Below, piece by piece: positions 54,384-64,000 of a DNA stretch of 64,000 nt. Position 1 is the stretch's first letter, and every line of letters starts with the position of its first letter. The DNA is from Spodoptera frugiperda (taxonomy: Eukaryota > Arthropoda > Insecta > Lepidoptera > Noctuidae): positions 1,664,501-1,728,500 of the forward strand of contig NC_064228.1 of NCBI RefSeq assembly GCF_023101765.2, written 5' to 3'. The notes beneath the pieces are model-generated. The model ran no database searches, was not told the origin of the DNA, and saw only the letters and a program-made list of their open reading frames with translations. Position numbers and translations under genes: made by a program.

Positions 54384-54580
54384 TATAAATACCGACGCCT
54401 ATTCGAGTATCGGAGTATTCAGTTGTCAGCTGCAGAACTGGAAGGATCTAACCACCACCAAGTTGAGTAAGTTATTTTAATAATTATTATTGTCTTATGT
54501 GCCCTCTCTTATTTTACTGTATTATGTATTTTGGTATTTGAATTATTATTTTTATGTAAAGGCGGTTACGTTCAGAGTCC
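54384..54580 (+). promoter_or_regulatory. possible promoter and short intron before the minisatellite
   Basis: TATAAAT at 54384 is followed 37 bp later by TTCAGTTG (arthropod initiator-like), then a TTGA|GTAAGT donor near 54467 and a GTTCAG acceptor ending 54575. The spacing of TATA to initiator is a little long, and there is no evidence of transcription. Confidence 0.3.
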
Positions 54581-55085
54581 CGCACGAGCCTGGTCCCGCA
54601 CGAGCCTGGTCCCGCACGAGCCTGGTCCCGCACGAGCCTGGTCCCGCACGAGCCTGGTCCCGCACGAGCCTGGTCCCGCACGAGCCTGGTCCCGCACGAG
54701 CCTGGTCCCGCACGAGCCTGGTCCCGCACGAGCCTGGTCCCGCACGAGCCTGGTCCCGCACGAGCCTGGTCCCGCACGAGCCTGGTCCCGCACGAGCCTG
54801 GTCCCGCACGAGCCTGGTCCCGCACGAGCCTGGTCCCGCACGAGCCTGGTCCCGCACGAGCCTGGTCCCGCACGAGCCTGGTCCCGCACGAGCCTGGTCC
54901 CGCACGAGCCTGGTCCCGCACGAGCCTGGTCCCGCACGAGCCTGGTCCCGCACGAGCCTGGTCCCGCACGAGCCTTGTCCCGCACGAGCCTTGTCCCGCA
55001 CGAAACTTGTCCCGCACGAAACTTGTCCCGCACGAAACTTGTCCCGCACGAAACTTGTCCCGCACGAAACTTGTCCCGCACGAAA
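54578..55085 (+). repeat. 16-bp minisatellite, 31 units plus a partial one
   Basis: Unit TCCCGCACGAGCCTGG. Units 1-24 are identical, 25-26 end GCCTTG, and 27-31 read TCCCGCACGAAACTTG. The register never slips over 496 bp. Long open frames on both strands are a by-product of a stop-free unit whose length is 1 mod 3. Confidence 0.97.
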
Positions 55086-55156
55086 GTCAAGTCGAGGACG
55101 GCTTGCTGTCAGGAGAGGTAGTGTTAGGAATTAAGGAATGACAGTTTCTGAGAGTC

Positions 55157-55162
55157 AATAAA
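55157..55162 (+). terminator. possible polyadenylation signal
   Basis: AATAAA lies 72 bp after the minisatellite. Confidence 0.35.
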
Positions 55163-55282
55163 AGCAAACGTCACAGGGTTGACAGCTCCATTTTGTCAGG
55201 AGTCATCGAGGCGGTTACTTCGCTCAAGGATCGTGAGACTTAGGGCGGCCGTACATGAACTGCTCGAGCAGTTAGGTCCCGT

Positions 55283-55627
55283 CGCGAATCTTTGAGAGAA
55301 CTATTTAAAACTATAAACATTCTTACAGTGCCTTCTCAATTCATTTACGAAAATATTAAGTACGTGAGAAAAAATCAACAATTGTTTGAAAAAAGAAGCG
55401 ACAGACTCAATTTTAATACGAGAGGTAAAAATAAGTTAGCTATACCGCAATTCCGATTGTCCAAAGTGCAGAAATCCTTCATGGGTTTTTGTGTTAAGTG
55501 TTACAATAAACTACCAACCACCATACTGAATCTGAACGAGAAAAAATTTAAATCTTGTATAAAGCGTGAACTGTGTAAACAGGCATATTATAAACTGTCA
55601 GATTATATTGAAGATAAAAATGTGTGA
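55283..55627 (+). pseudogene. LINE reverse transcriptase C-terminal fragment
   Basis: An open frame contains LFKTINILTVPSQFIYENIK and FVKCYNKLPTTI-type text and ends YIEDKNV with a stop, typical of jockey/CR1-like C-termini (TVPSxYIYE...LP). The RT core is absent. It is a 5'-truncated copy. Confidence 0.75.
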
Positions 55628-55855
55628 CAGCATGTTGGTCCGGCTCCACTGGACAATGCTCTAATACGATCACTAGCTACACGTTAAATTAAAGTATTAA
55701 TTTATTCCAATGTAGTCTAGGGATCCTGTGGCATCAAGCAGTTATTTATTTGAAAAATTAAATTAAAGATTATTTTTTATTTGTATAGAAGCATTATTTC
55801 AAAATTGTAAGTGTACATATGTGGGCACTATGTTTGACGTCGTATTGTCGTTACA

Positions 55856-56060
55856 GTGAAAGGGGGGGGGTTGCCATAATCCCCACGCTTGGCAGGCGGC
55901 TTGGGGATCGCAGTTAGGTCACCGATAAATTTTGAGAATGCTGCTCCCAATCCTGCCAGTGGATGAAGGTGGCGGCTTGTCGTTCTACGTGGAGGACCAA
56001 GGGGGAGGCCTTTGTTCAGCAGTGGACGTCTCTCGGCTGATGATGATGATGATGATGATG
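55856..56060 (+). mobile_element. RTE-like LINE/SINE 3' fragment with 12-bp target duplication
   Basis: ATTGTCGTTACA at 55844-55855 is repeated at 56061-56072. The 205-bp insert ends CAGCAGTGGACGTCTCTCGG and a TGA microsatellite, the common 3' end of lepidopteran RTE/BovB-type elements. Confidence 0.85.
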
Positions 56061-56316
56061 ATTGTCGTTACATTGTTCCTACATAAATATACAATAGGTA
56101 AATGATCAAATAATGTATCAGAGATATTGTAAAAAACATTTTTTGAAAAGAGTAACGATGGAGTTTCTTGCTCGTTCTTCTCCATTCGAAGCAACACTTT
56201 GGAACGAGCGCCTAGCTTCACTGACAGACAGACTGACGGACAATTCAATTTGACGTTTCAAAAGTGCCTAATTTAGGATTAATTGAAATAAATGCTTTGA
56301 CTTTGACTTTGAAAAG
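56061..56316 (+). mobile_element. LINE 3' end with TTTGAC tail
   Basis: Continues the family begun at about 55815; same order as 40320-40612. A further truncated copy lies at 56862-57028. Confidence 0.65.
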
Positions 56317-56689
56317 GGGCTGAGCGAAATACACGGACCGCTCGAGTGGTTGGCGTCGACTGCTTGAGCTGTTGGTTGTTGACTGCTCGAGCTACGCTAC
56401 CCAAATGCTCGAGTTGATTTTCTACGGGAGGGAAGTCGGAGAGCTGTCGACTGCTCTAGCGCAGTCAACGGCTCGAGCAGTCGGTGTATGCCACGCAACC
56501 GCTCGCGAGCAGTTGACGGCTTGAAGCGGCTGCTCGAGCAGTCGTGTGTACGGCAGCGAATGAATGGCTATAGTTCATCGCGCAGTCGCGGCTTCAAGCA
56601 CTCGGTTATAACTGCTTGAAGCAGTCCGTGTACGGCTGGCCTTATTATTCTTTGCCTTTGTATCGTTATTTTGTTCCTTAAATTAAAAA

Positions 56690-57028
56690 TACCACGTACC
56701 ACGGAGTCTGGAATATGGTAATAGGCTCACCCCCTATTACCTGGGCCTTATGCATCTATGCCAACCCCTTCGGGGATAAAAGGCGTGACGTTGCAAGTCT
56801 ATTTGAATGCAACGGATACTTTTTCACAATAAAATTGTATAAGCATATAAAAGTATTTGTATAAGTATATATGTATCAGAGATATTGTAAAAACTTTTTT
56901 AAAAACGATGGTGTTTCTTGCTCGTTCTTCTCCATTCGAAGCTACACTTTGGAACGAGCGCCTAGCTTCACTGACAGACAGACTGACGGCAATTCAATTG
57001 ACGTTTCAAAAGTGCCTTATTTAGGATT
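56690..57028 (+). repeat. SINE B fragment followed by LINE 3' end fragment
   Basis: 56690-56793 is the 3' half of family B. 56862-57028 repeats CAGAGATATTGTAAAAA and GACAGACAGACTGACGG. Confidence 0.6.
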
Positions 57029-57530
57029 AATTAAATGTGCGACGAACATTCTCCAACCACGTGGGCGAGCGAGCACGATGCGCAAAATGGTCATCGAACA
57101 GAGAATTGCGCAGTAGTATTACTTGGATTAACTCTCGAGTAGTAAGTAGTATTACAACGAGTGGGTGTTATGCATTTATTTTCAAAAGTTTTGTTGAAAA
57201 ACTGGTAAAACTACTTTCAAAGCTATATATTAATTAAATAGGTAACTAAGAGAGCGAGTATGGATGAATTGCTATAGTATTAAATCTGCAGGAGTAGGTT
57301 TTCAGCATGAAACAAAAAAATAAAAGATGGTGCTCCCACGATTTTTTTGTGGTATAAGCCGGTATACTAGCGGAAGGATCACCAGATGATAAAAGTACAA
57401 TTTCAAACTGCGTACTATACTGAGAAATTTACGGAAAACCTACCAAATAAAACAAGAATATCTAAGCCAAACCGGCAATCAAAACCTCTTTCTTGGCAGT
57501 CGCGCTGACTACCATTCAACGCATAAAGGT

Positions 57531-57677
57531 AAACGTCCACAGGCCCGCATCGTACGCATCGCACGCAACGGATTTTAATTTGTCTTGTACAGAAACTTAT
57601 ACAACTGCGTCCATTGATCCGCATCGTACGGACCGCTTCATCGACAATGCGTACGATGCGGGTCTATGGACGCATAC
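57531..57677. mobile_element. piggyBac-like MITE
   Basis: Left GGTAAACGTCCACAGGCCCG, right GGGTCTATGGACGCATACC followed by TTAA. 147 bp, as at 41319. Confidence 0.7.
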
Positions 57678-58949
57678 CTTAAGACAGTGTTCTCAAATAT
57701 TTCTATCACTCCAATGTAACTATTTTTAGTATATAGGTACATTTATACATAACAAACGGTACCACATTAAACTGCAGCTAGAATCTAGCATTTCACTCGA
57801 ATGAAGTTCTAAATGGGCACAGAATATCACTAATGAGAGCGCCACTTGTACGTGGGCGCAAAGCTAAATGTCACGCGGCAGAACGGATGCGACGCAGACA
57901 AATTAAGTATGAAAGTAACGCCGAATGAATTTACTATGAGTTGTGTACTAGGTTTTTAAATAGTAGCTTGAAAGAAAGAAAGAAAGAAAAACTGTTTATT
58001 TGAAATAGTAGCTTGAAAGAAAGAAAGAAAAAATTGTTTATTTGCAATGGGATGTTGTGAGATGCATGTTTTTTTGCATTTTTTGCGATTAGTTACTGAG
58101 ATCATTAGTCATAAGACCTTAAGTTGCGTGCCCGACAGGGTCCTTAATTGGTACCCACACTTTATTTAAGAACTATATCACATTAAGGAAAGCAATAAAG
58201 AATTTTAATTTAGTAGGTTAGGTAATAGGTTAAATTCAGTTGTATTTACATTGGACAGAAGTGTAAGATTGTGTATATTTTTTTATTCTTTTCGCGTAAG
58301 ATTTTTTTCTTCTTCGGACCACTAGTAGTCCACTAACTTATACAATACAACGCTCACTCTTGCCATCAGGTACCTTTTGAGTTCCTGTCAATTCAATTTA
58401 AATAATATTTCGCCCTTAACAACATAGATACATAACATTATTCCACGAAACATCTAATTATAAAGTTTAAAAAGAAAAAAAAACCGTAAGTACTTAAGCA
58501 TCTCCTGGCAAATTAAATGTGACCAGACGGGAAACCGTACAAATGTACCAATAAAACAGCTCTTTTCACTGAAAAAACTCCATAAAGAAATCTCTCATCG
58601 TTACTATGTATTCAACAAATTGATAATTAATAACGCCTACACGTTCTTTTTAAAAAGCTTTGCTACTATAATCCTTTTGAGATGGATTTTTTGCGGTAAT
58701 TAAATTCTACACCCTCTTTTAAAGAAACAACTTGACATGGTATACAGCAATAAATTAAAATGTCTGCGTAGGAAGCCGTGTTAGATCAAAATATTTCAAA
58801 GTAGATGTCCGTTCTGTGACTTCGCCTGCGTTTAGGCAATTTGGAATACTCTCGAATGACTCCTTTTTATCCCATACCTGGAGGAATATAGCTCCCTAAA
58901 AAGTAAAGTTTCCAATTATAAAAGAGTTTTTCAAATCGGTCCAGTAGTT
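57678..58949. other. spacer with GAAA microsatellites
   Basis: GAAAGAAAGAAA runs lie at about 57970-57990 and 58016-58030, with a duplicated AATAGTAGCTTGAAAGAAAG segment. Nothing coding. Confidence 0.6.
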
Positions 58950-59085
58950 TTTACCTATCGGGTTTACCGGCTCGAAAAGCAGGAGTAGGAACGGGGTGGT
59001 TTTTAGTCAGTAAGAGTCTGACACTCCCTCTCGCCTCGCCCAACGCGGGAGAAGCAATTGGATGATTTTCCCCCCTCAAAAAAGT
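58950..59085 (+). repeat. SINE-like family A
   Basis: CAGGAGTAGGAACGGGGTGG and AGTAAGAGTCTGACACTCCC, CATTGGATGATTTT-like tail; head truncated. Confidence 0.7.
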
Positions 59086-59214
59086 TTTGTAGTAAAGTAG
59101 TTTTGAAGCCTATTCAAAGCAAACAAACACCAACTCTGTCCTCTTTCTGGTTGGTTCGAAAATTATGTGAGAACAATGTAACACCAATATCCTAACTATC
59201 TCTTTGGACTGGAT

Positions 59215-59340
59215 AAAAAGCTACTAGTTTCGAATCTTAGAGGGACTCTTCATCATGAGCAGCGTGCGCAGACGCGACCACGCACGGCCTACACTCAATT
59301 TCTCCATTAATGTACGTGAGTAAACCGTGATATTTAGTTA
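59215..59340 (+). repeat. dispersed repeat, family E
   Basis: Shares GCTACTAGTTTCGAATCTTA and CATGAGCAGCGTGCGCAGAC with 34765-34860 (reverse). Confidence 0.55.
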
Positions 59341-59787
59341 ATTTAGTATGTCTCGCGATAGTTATTAGGTATAAAAACTAGAAGAATTGTTACTAGGTTT
59401 TTTAATAAGAAATATGTATACGCTTTATTCTTGAATACTTCTTCGTATAGAAGTGAAAAAGAGTAGAAACTATTTTGCGTGGTCGCTAACTATGCGTAGG
59501 TAGTCGATTGTTTTTAAAAGGTTAGAGAGAGTGTTCATGTTGCTAAACAAAGAAAAAATTTACTCCTCTTTCGTGCATTCTTATTAAAACTACATTTTAC
59601 AAGTTGTGCTACCTACGCTCCGTTAACCGAACAATCTGTGAATCAGAATAAATAGCTACTTACCTCATTTTCTTTAATTTTATATTCCCAAATAGTATAG
59701 GCCTAAAGACATTTTGTCAAAATAACATTACTTATAGTTAGTGGGCCCTAGTTTATGAATTACGAACATTTGTTAATGGGTCTAACT

Positions 59788-59935
59788 ACAGCACTCAGAG
59801 ACTTTTAATGATTTCTTAAACTATTCCTGAGTAACGATTTTGTATCAACAATTTTCCGTTTATTTCTGTTAGATTGTTCATTTAATTGTTACTTAACCTG
59901 GGTTAAGTAACTGAGTAACCTACGGCAGTAAGAGA
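59788..59935. repeat. foldback repeat (TCATTTAATG family), diverged
   Basis: CAGCACTCAGAGACTTTTAA at left and GTTAAGTAACTGAGTAACCT at right; one arm is disturbed. Confidence 0.55.
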
Positions 59936-60179
59936 CTGAAAACATCCTGGCATATTTCAATTCCAATAAAAAATAAAAATCGTAGCTAACAAAACAAAAT
60001 GGTTCCAGCTACCAAACTAACAAAAACCAACAAAAAGGTATGACACCCAATCAAAAATAGGAAACAAAAGAATATCGGGCCTCAAAACTCGGAACTGCAC
60101 ATTGCACAGTCCTCATGTCAGAGGCCTTTCTTTCTCTGTTCGGTGGAAATTCAATAAAAAATCCACTGAAATTCTCTGG

Positions 60180-60515
60180 AGAATGTGCTATGTTACGTTG
60201 CTGTGGATGCGTTTGGTTTCCACCAATCATATTCATTGGTACACACAGCTTTGCACTGTTGGAAACGAACGACGTCTTTTATATGGAAAAATGCGTGCTA
60301 TGGATGCGTGCTATGGATGGCTATCGATACTGCACGGTTGGTGCGGTGGCTAGGCAACTGTAGCGGGTTCGATAACTTCCCTACTATCGATACATCGAAT
60401 ACTCAAGCTGCGCATCTTTTTCACACAGCTACTTTGCGGCGGCGCATCGTCATAGCACACCTTACTCGCACAGCTACATAGCTTAGTATCAGTGGAAACG
60501 GTCACATAGTTTCAC
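60180..60515 (+). repeat. MITE-like repeat (GGTGGAAAC family)
   Basis: Contains CCACCAATCATATTCATTGG, GGAAAAATGCGTGCTATGGA and ends CAGTGGAAACGGTC. Shorter reversed copy at 35650. Confidence 0.55.
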
Positions 60516-61039
60516 AGCTTACCTATCACATCTTCGTAGTCTTAAACCTCCGGGAAACCACGACATAACACAGTGTACACTAGACATTACAATATAACAT
60601 TTAAGCTGAGTACTGGCCTTTTTGCACCGCGACTTTTATGTTTTTTTTTTATCATAATTATTAATTTTTATGTTTATTGTTTTTTTTTTTTTAAATGGTG
60701 CAAATAAATTGTTTTTCTTACTTTCTTCTTTCTTTCATAACTTAAAAAAAAAACATTGTTTTACTGCATTTTTTTTACTTTGTGTCGCAAGGGACATCTG
60801 CCCGGTGGGCGGGAAAGCGATCAATTTAGATAATAAAATATGAAGTGGCTGAATTTGGCCTAATTGAAACACGATCGTGCTTGACAGCAGGGGAAGAGAA
60901 CTGTCGTCATTTCCCATTCGAAAAGAAAGAGTTAAAATCGTATTTTATAAAACCCTTTTTTATTTGTATGATAACGTTTAGCGTATCTTTCTGATGATTG
61001 CAGTTTTTTAACTATCATTTAAGGTAGCTACATTTTTTA
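60516..61039. other. AT-rich spacer, nothing recognised
   Basis: T-run and A-run tracts near 60643, 60679 and 60745. Confidence 0.4.
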
Positions 61040-61192
61040 TAAAAATCATCCGATGACTTCTCCCATCTTGGGCGAGGCGAGAGGGAGTACCAGACTCTTA
61101 CTGACTAAAACCCACCCCGTTTCTATTCCTGCTTTTCGAGCAGGAACTCCGGTAATCCGTTAGATAGTCCGCAGCTCCGGATCAGGCATCAA
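61040..61192 (-). repeat. SINE-like family A
   Basis: Reverse copy: CATCCGATGACTTCTCCCAT, GGGCGAGGCGAGAGGGAG, AGACTCTTACTGACTAAAAC, CCGCAGCTCCGG. Confidence 0.7.
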
Positions 61193-61324
61193 CACTAGAT
61201 TTAAGGTACCGTGGTGCTTATTGAATGCATTCTTGATTAGATCTAGTTTAAGTTAAAGTTGACAAAGTAAATAATAACAGAATTGTGTTTTTCTTCTCCT
61301 CTAATAATATCTTCTGATTTATTT

Positions 61325-61475
61325 CGTTGCAGGATCCAAGACAGTCATTCATGTCCCTGGGACGCGCTGGACTTCAGTGTTTTCATGGTAGTATCTACTG
61401 TGGATCCTGGCTTACAGGAGTTGCAGTGGTATGGGAGGTTGTGGCGGGCTTGTCCCAACAAAACAAAAAAAAAAC
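61325..61475 (+). repeat. dispersed repeat shared with 37565-37745
   Basis: CAGTCATTCATGTCCCTG, GGATCCTGGCTTACAGGAGT, GGGAGGTTGTGGCGGGCTTG. Confidence 0.6.
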
Positions 61476-61767
61476 AGGATTATGTAAGCAAAATTGTAAA
61501 ATATATGGGAAAGGAACAAATTCTGTAAAGTCGTATATAATATACAATACCGATAGGTTACATTACATAAGTGCAAAGCTGCTAACGCCCACTTCGATTT
61601 AAGTTTAAGTAGCTATGGATTCCAAGCTGCCAGCGAAGGCGTATGGAAGACACCCACGTATCGACGGCGCATTATCAGGGATCAAAACTAAAAATATTTT
61701 TAATAAGGTATACTTTGTAAGCAAGCTTCATTTAATTATTATGTTTTTCGGCTTACTCACGTAATTA

Positions 61768-61897
61768 TTTGAGGAGGAACTCGATTAGTTTCAAGGCATG
61801 CTAGAGGCTCATATTTAGCAGCAGTCTCAGAATGTTGCTCATGGATATGAGCCTCTAGTATGGCTTGAAACTAGTCGAGTTCCTCGTCAAACAGTTA
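61768..61897. repeat. foldback repeat
   Basis: GAGGAACTCGATTAGTTTCA at left pairs with the complement of TGAAACTAGTCGAGTTCCTC at right, and CTAGAGGCTCATA with TATGAGCCTCTAG. Arms are about 40 bp. Confidence 0.75.
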
Positions 61898-63077
61898 CAG
61901 TTAAAACATAATAATTAATTTAGTATGTCTCTGGAAAGTCATAAGCTTCAATTATTAGCTGATCTCTTTTATTTACAAATGGATCTTTACTAATAGCATA
62001 TCGCCATCCTTTATTTATTCCTGAAAACTCTTGAGTATGTAATGCAATGCCCCAAATGTTGCAAGCGACGGTAACCAATTACCACCAGGTGGGCCGTGTG
62101 CTTTCTTGCCACCGTCGAGGTATAAAAAAATATATAGAGCGCAGTGACCTTGACCACCTCTAGTGGAAGTTTGCAACATTAAAACCACTAATCTTGTATA
62201 AGACCTTAAAAGTTTCTTTAAAAAATCTTAAAAACAGATAAAATAAAAGATGTAAGTTAAAATTGCAGCTAAGTCAAGCTCTCACTCTTGACAAAGTATA
62301 ATAAACTGCGTCTAATTGAAGTGGGAATACTAAACTATTATTAGATCGTCTCAGTCGCGACGCTGCATCCAAAATAATTGCTTAGAAAATGGCGGATTTC
62401 GTGACGTCACGCACAGGGGTGGACTTTAGTTTTTAAGGACAAAAGACTAAATCACAAATCACGGGTGAAAAATAAATAAACTACTTTTTCTAAGTTGTAC
62501 ATATTTATTTATTACTCACTTAAAGTAAGTTTTTATTGAACTAAATTATTTACTTACTTAAGTTTTTATTTCCTGTGAATACTCAATAAATTTGACATTT
62601 TTAACCCTCCTTTTTTTCTAGCTAAACCGATTTTCGCTTCAACAAAATTTATTAGTTGAAATACAGCGGTTTTTACAACTAATGACACAATAAAACACAA
62701 ATAAATATTAGTCGTTTATAGGATGTTCGGTAGCTGCTTTCGATCACGATCACAAACAGTCCATTCCCCTCCACTGTAGAACTATTACGTCTCCTCAAAT
62801 CTTTACCTGACGAGACCCGGAAGAAAATCGTTTAAGGCAATGTCGGTCACCGGACTGACTCAACGTGTTAAAATTGCTACAATTCCCACACATGGACTTT
62901 GTAGATTACGGTTTGAGCATCACAGTTAGTTGAAAGAGCCTGGTTGCAGTTTTAGGACATGTACCAAACTCAAAAGTCTGATATGGGTTGTTTGAAATAT
63001 AATTTTTATGATATATATAATATTATTTTATAGTGGCTTGATATACGGCACCGTCAATTAAACACATTGAGTTTCTC
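61898..63077. other. spacer with one SINE-like tail
   Basis: 62040-62130 matches 35390-35505. Nothing else recognised. Confidence 0.5.
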
Positions 63078-63386
63078 TGTAAATCAAAGTTTTATTTCAG
63101 TTAATCTAAGAAACAAATCATGAAACAAATCAAACAAACATTAACTTACATACCTGTAAATCAAAGAAACGACATTAAATGTTATTATTCCGGTGTCGAT
63201 TTCTTATTTTATTTAAAATTAGATATTAACTTATTCTTTGTAAAGAGAAATTTTTCTTATTTGACATTAACAAAAGGCGTGCGTCATGACCGTCACAGTT
63301 TACTCTTTCTTAAAAACTCTAAACTACCAAAGAGTTGCTATATGCGCGCGTAAATTCAAATAAAGGAAACTATAGTTTTCTTTACA
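63078..63386 (-). repeat. 3' LTR of a Ty3/gypsy-like element
   Basis: On the minus strand it starts TGTAAAG just after a polypurine tract (TTTTGGGGGGGAGA) and ends TTTACA, with an AATAAA near the end (63090-63098 reversed). The end could also be at 63155, where TGTAAATCAAAG recurs. Only one LTR is in the window. Confidence 0.65.
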
Positions 63387-63462
63387 TCTCCCCCCCAAAA
63401 GAGATAAACAATGAGTAAAAGTGAATATAAACAATGAGGTTGATGTTCCCGGCATACACTCT

Positions 63463-64000
63463 TCACACGTAGATAGCAGGAGCCGGTGTGAGCTTCGATA
63501 TGTGGAAGTAGTTAGACTCTGATCTCTTGTGGTCAGTGTTTATCTTGTATATTGATGTAGATATTTTTTCTATAATCTTGTAGGGTCCTATTTTCAGTTC
63601 ATCAAGTTTTTTCCTGTTGAGTTTGTTCCCGTTTTCCACAAAAACCGTGTCTCCTACGTTGAAGTCTATATATTTTCGATGCTTATCATAAATTGTCTTA
63701 TTATAATTATGTGATTTGATTGAGTTTTCTAGAGCTCTTCTCCTATCTTGGATTAAATCATGTTTAGTTCTTTCCTGTTTTAGCTCATTTGGCAAAATAG
63801 TGACATCTGTGCCATAAAGTAAGTATTTCGGAGCATATCCAGTAACTGTGTGCACTGTCTCGTTGTATTTCTTTACACAATTGTGTGCCACAGTCGTCCA
63901 TGCCATTCTTGTATCTTGTTCATTTATTTTACATCTGATTTTGTTGACCAGCGTTTGGTTTAGTCTCTCATTCAAACCATTCGAGAAAGGTGAGTTTACT
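63463..64000 (-). CDS. Ty3/gypsy-like Pol, integrase C-terminal part (partial)
   Basis: The frame is open to the window edge and reads SPFSNGLNERLNQTL, HNCVKKYNETVHTVTGYAP, YLLYGTD, then FNVGDTVFVENG and KIGPYKIIEKIS, ending HISKLTPAPAIYV. These match the end of a gypsy-class integrase core (catalytic E region S-NG--ER-N) and a C-terminal SH3-like/chromo-proximal fold. The last 75 bp to the LTR hold the polypurine tract. Any 5' part lies outside. Confidence 0.9.
   Translation of the reverse strand, partial: VNSPFSNGLNERLNQTLVNKIRCKINEQDTRMAWTTVAHNCVKKYNETVHTVTGYAPKYLLYGTDVTILPNELKQERTKHDLIQDRRRALENSIKSHNYNKTIYDKHRKYIDFNVGDTVFVENGNKLNRKKLDELKIGPYKIIEKISTSIYKINTDHKRSESNYFHISKLTPAPAIYV

Larger units (their letters stand above)
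55243..56641. mobile_element. possible PIF/Harbinger-like element with nested LINE fragments
   Basis: Ends are imperfect inverted repeats (GGGCGGCCGTACATGAACTG at left; GGCCAGCCGTACACGGACTG read inward at right), flanked by TTA on both sides. Inside lie many CTGCTCGAG and CTTGAAGC palindromic motifs, including ACTGCTCGAGCAGT at 55259. The middle is LINE-derived (see below). It could instead be two separate relics. Confidence 0.5.

Noticed and set aside
54578..55085. CRISPR-like array
   Set aside because: Units are directly tandem with no spacers, and the DNA is from an animal genome.
54490..55134. Long open frames over the 16-bp minisatellite read as proteins on both strands
   Set aside because: They start at non-ATG codons and exist in every frame because the unit has no stop; that is expected by arithmetic.
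60102..60481. Several overlapping open frames around 60100-60480
   Set aside because: They fall in a dispersed repeat that recurs at 35650 and show no family motif.
53128..64000. Missing N-terminal Alk exon
   Set aside because: I scanned for a signal peptide or the MAM1 start with a one-base Gly overhang and a donor, and found none that I could support; it probably lies beyond 64000.

Overview
The window is nuclear DNA of a moth or butterfly (Lepidoptera, probably noctuid-like). It is AT-rich and intron-rich, dense in short interspersed repeats of lepidopteran type, and holds receptor exons that match insect Alk. Only two host genes are supported, both split into exons and both cut by the window edge or by unrecognised 5' exons. 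They converge tail to tail. The organism name is inferred from style and was not checked against a database.

Layout. Positions 1-2812 hold SINE-like and dispersed repeats. Positions 2813-9242 are a full-length BEL/Pao LTR retrotransposon with an open 1733-codon gag-pol. Positions 11482-20406 (+) carry the last seven coding exons of an unrecognised Ser/Arg/Lys-rich gene, with a polyadenylation signal near 20650. Positions 20656-24270 are AT-rich spacer with tRNA-derived SINEs. Positions 27075-53127 (-) carry 28 exons of the receptor tyrosine kinase Alk. They run from inside the first MAM domain through LDLa, MAM2, glycine-rich domain, Cys-rich/EGF-like module, transmembrane segment, kinase and C-terminal tail. 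Every exon junction keeps the reading frame, giving 1511 whole codons before the stop. A long 3' UTR probably reaches about 24276. Positions 53128-64000 hold no exon I can recognise. They carry a 16-bp minisatellite, nested transposons and, at the right edge, the 3' end of a Ty3/gypsy-like element on the minus strand.

The mobile elements are the most informative part. At 47752-50499 a Helitron (A|TC...CTAG|T) is interrupted by a 711-bp hAT-like MITE with a perfect 8-bp target duplication, and by a 5'-truncated LINE with another 8-bp duplication. Other elements show their own hallmarks: a pogo/Tigger-like MITE (TA), a piggyBac-like MITE family (TTAA), PIF/Harbinger-like foldbacks (TTA), and a fold-back family found in two copies whose interiors are inverted relative to each other. 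The 16-bp minisatellite at 54578-55085 has 31 uninterrupted units. Its period is 1 mod 3, so it is free of stops in all six frames.

The two host genes show no functional link. Alk is the receptor for Jelly belly-type ligands in insects. The plus-strand gene has a duplicated W-K-K/R-R-A-S-Y-D-P motif and looks like a disordered intracellular protein. I found no clear sign of an undescribed defence or biosynthetic system. The best candidates for something new are the minisatellite unit with its possible promoter, intron and polyadenylation signals, the palindrome-rich Harbinger-like element, and the GGTCGAG-rich hAT-like MITE.
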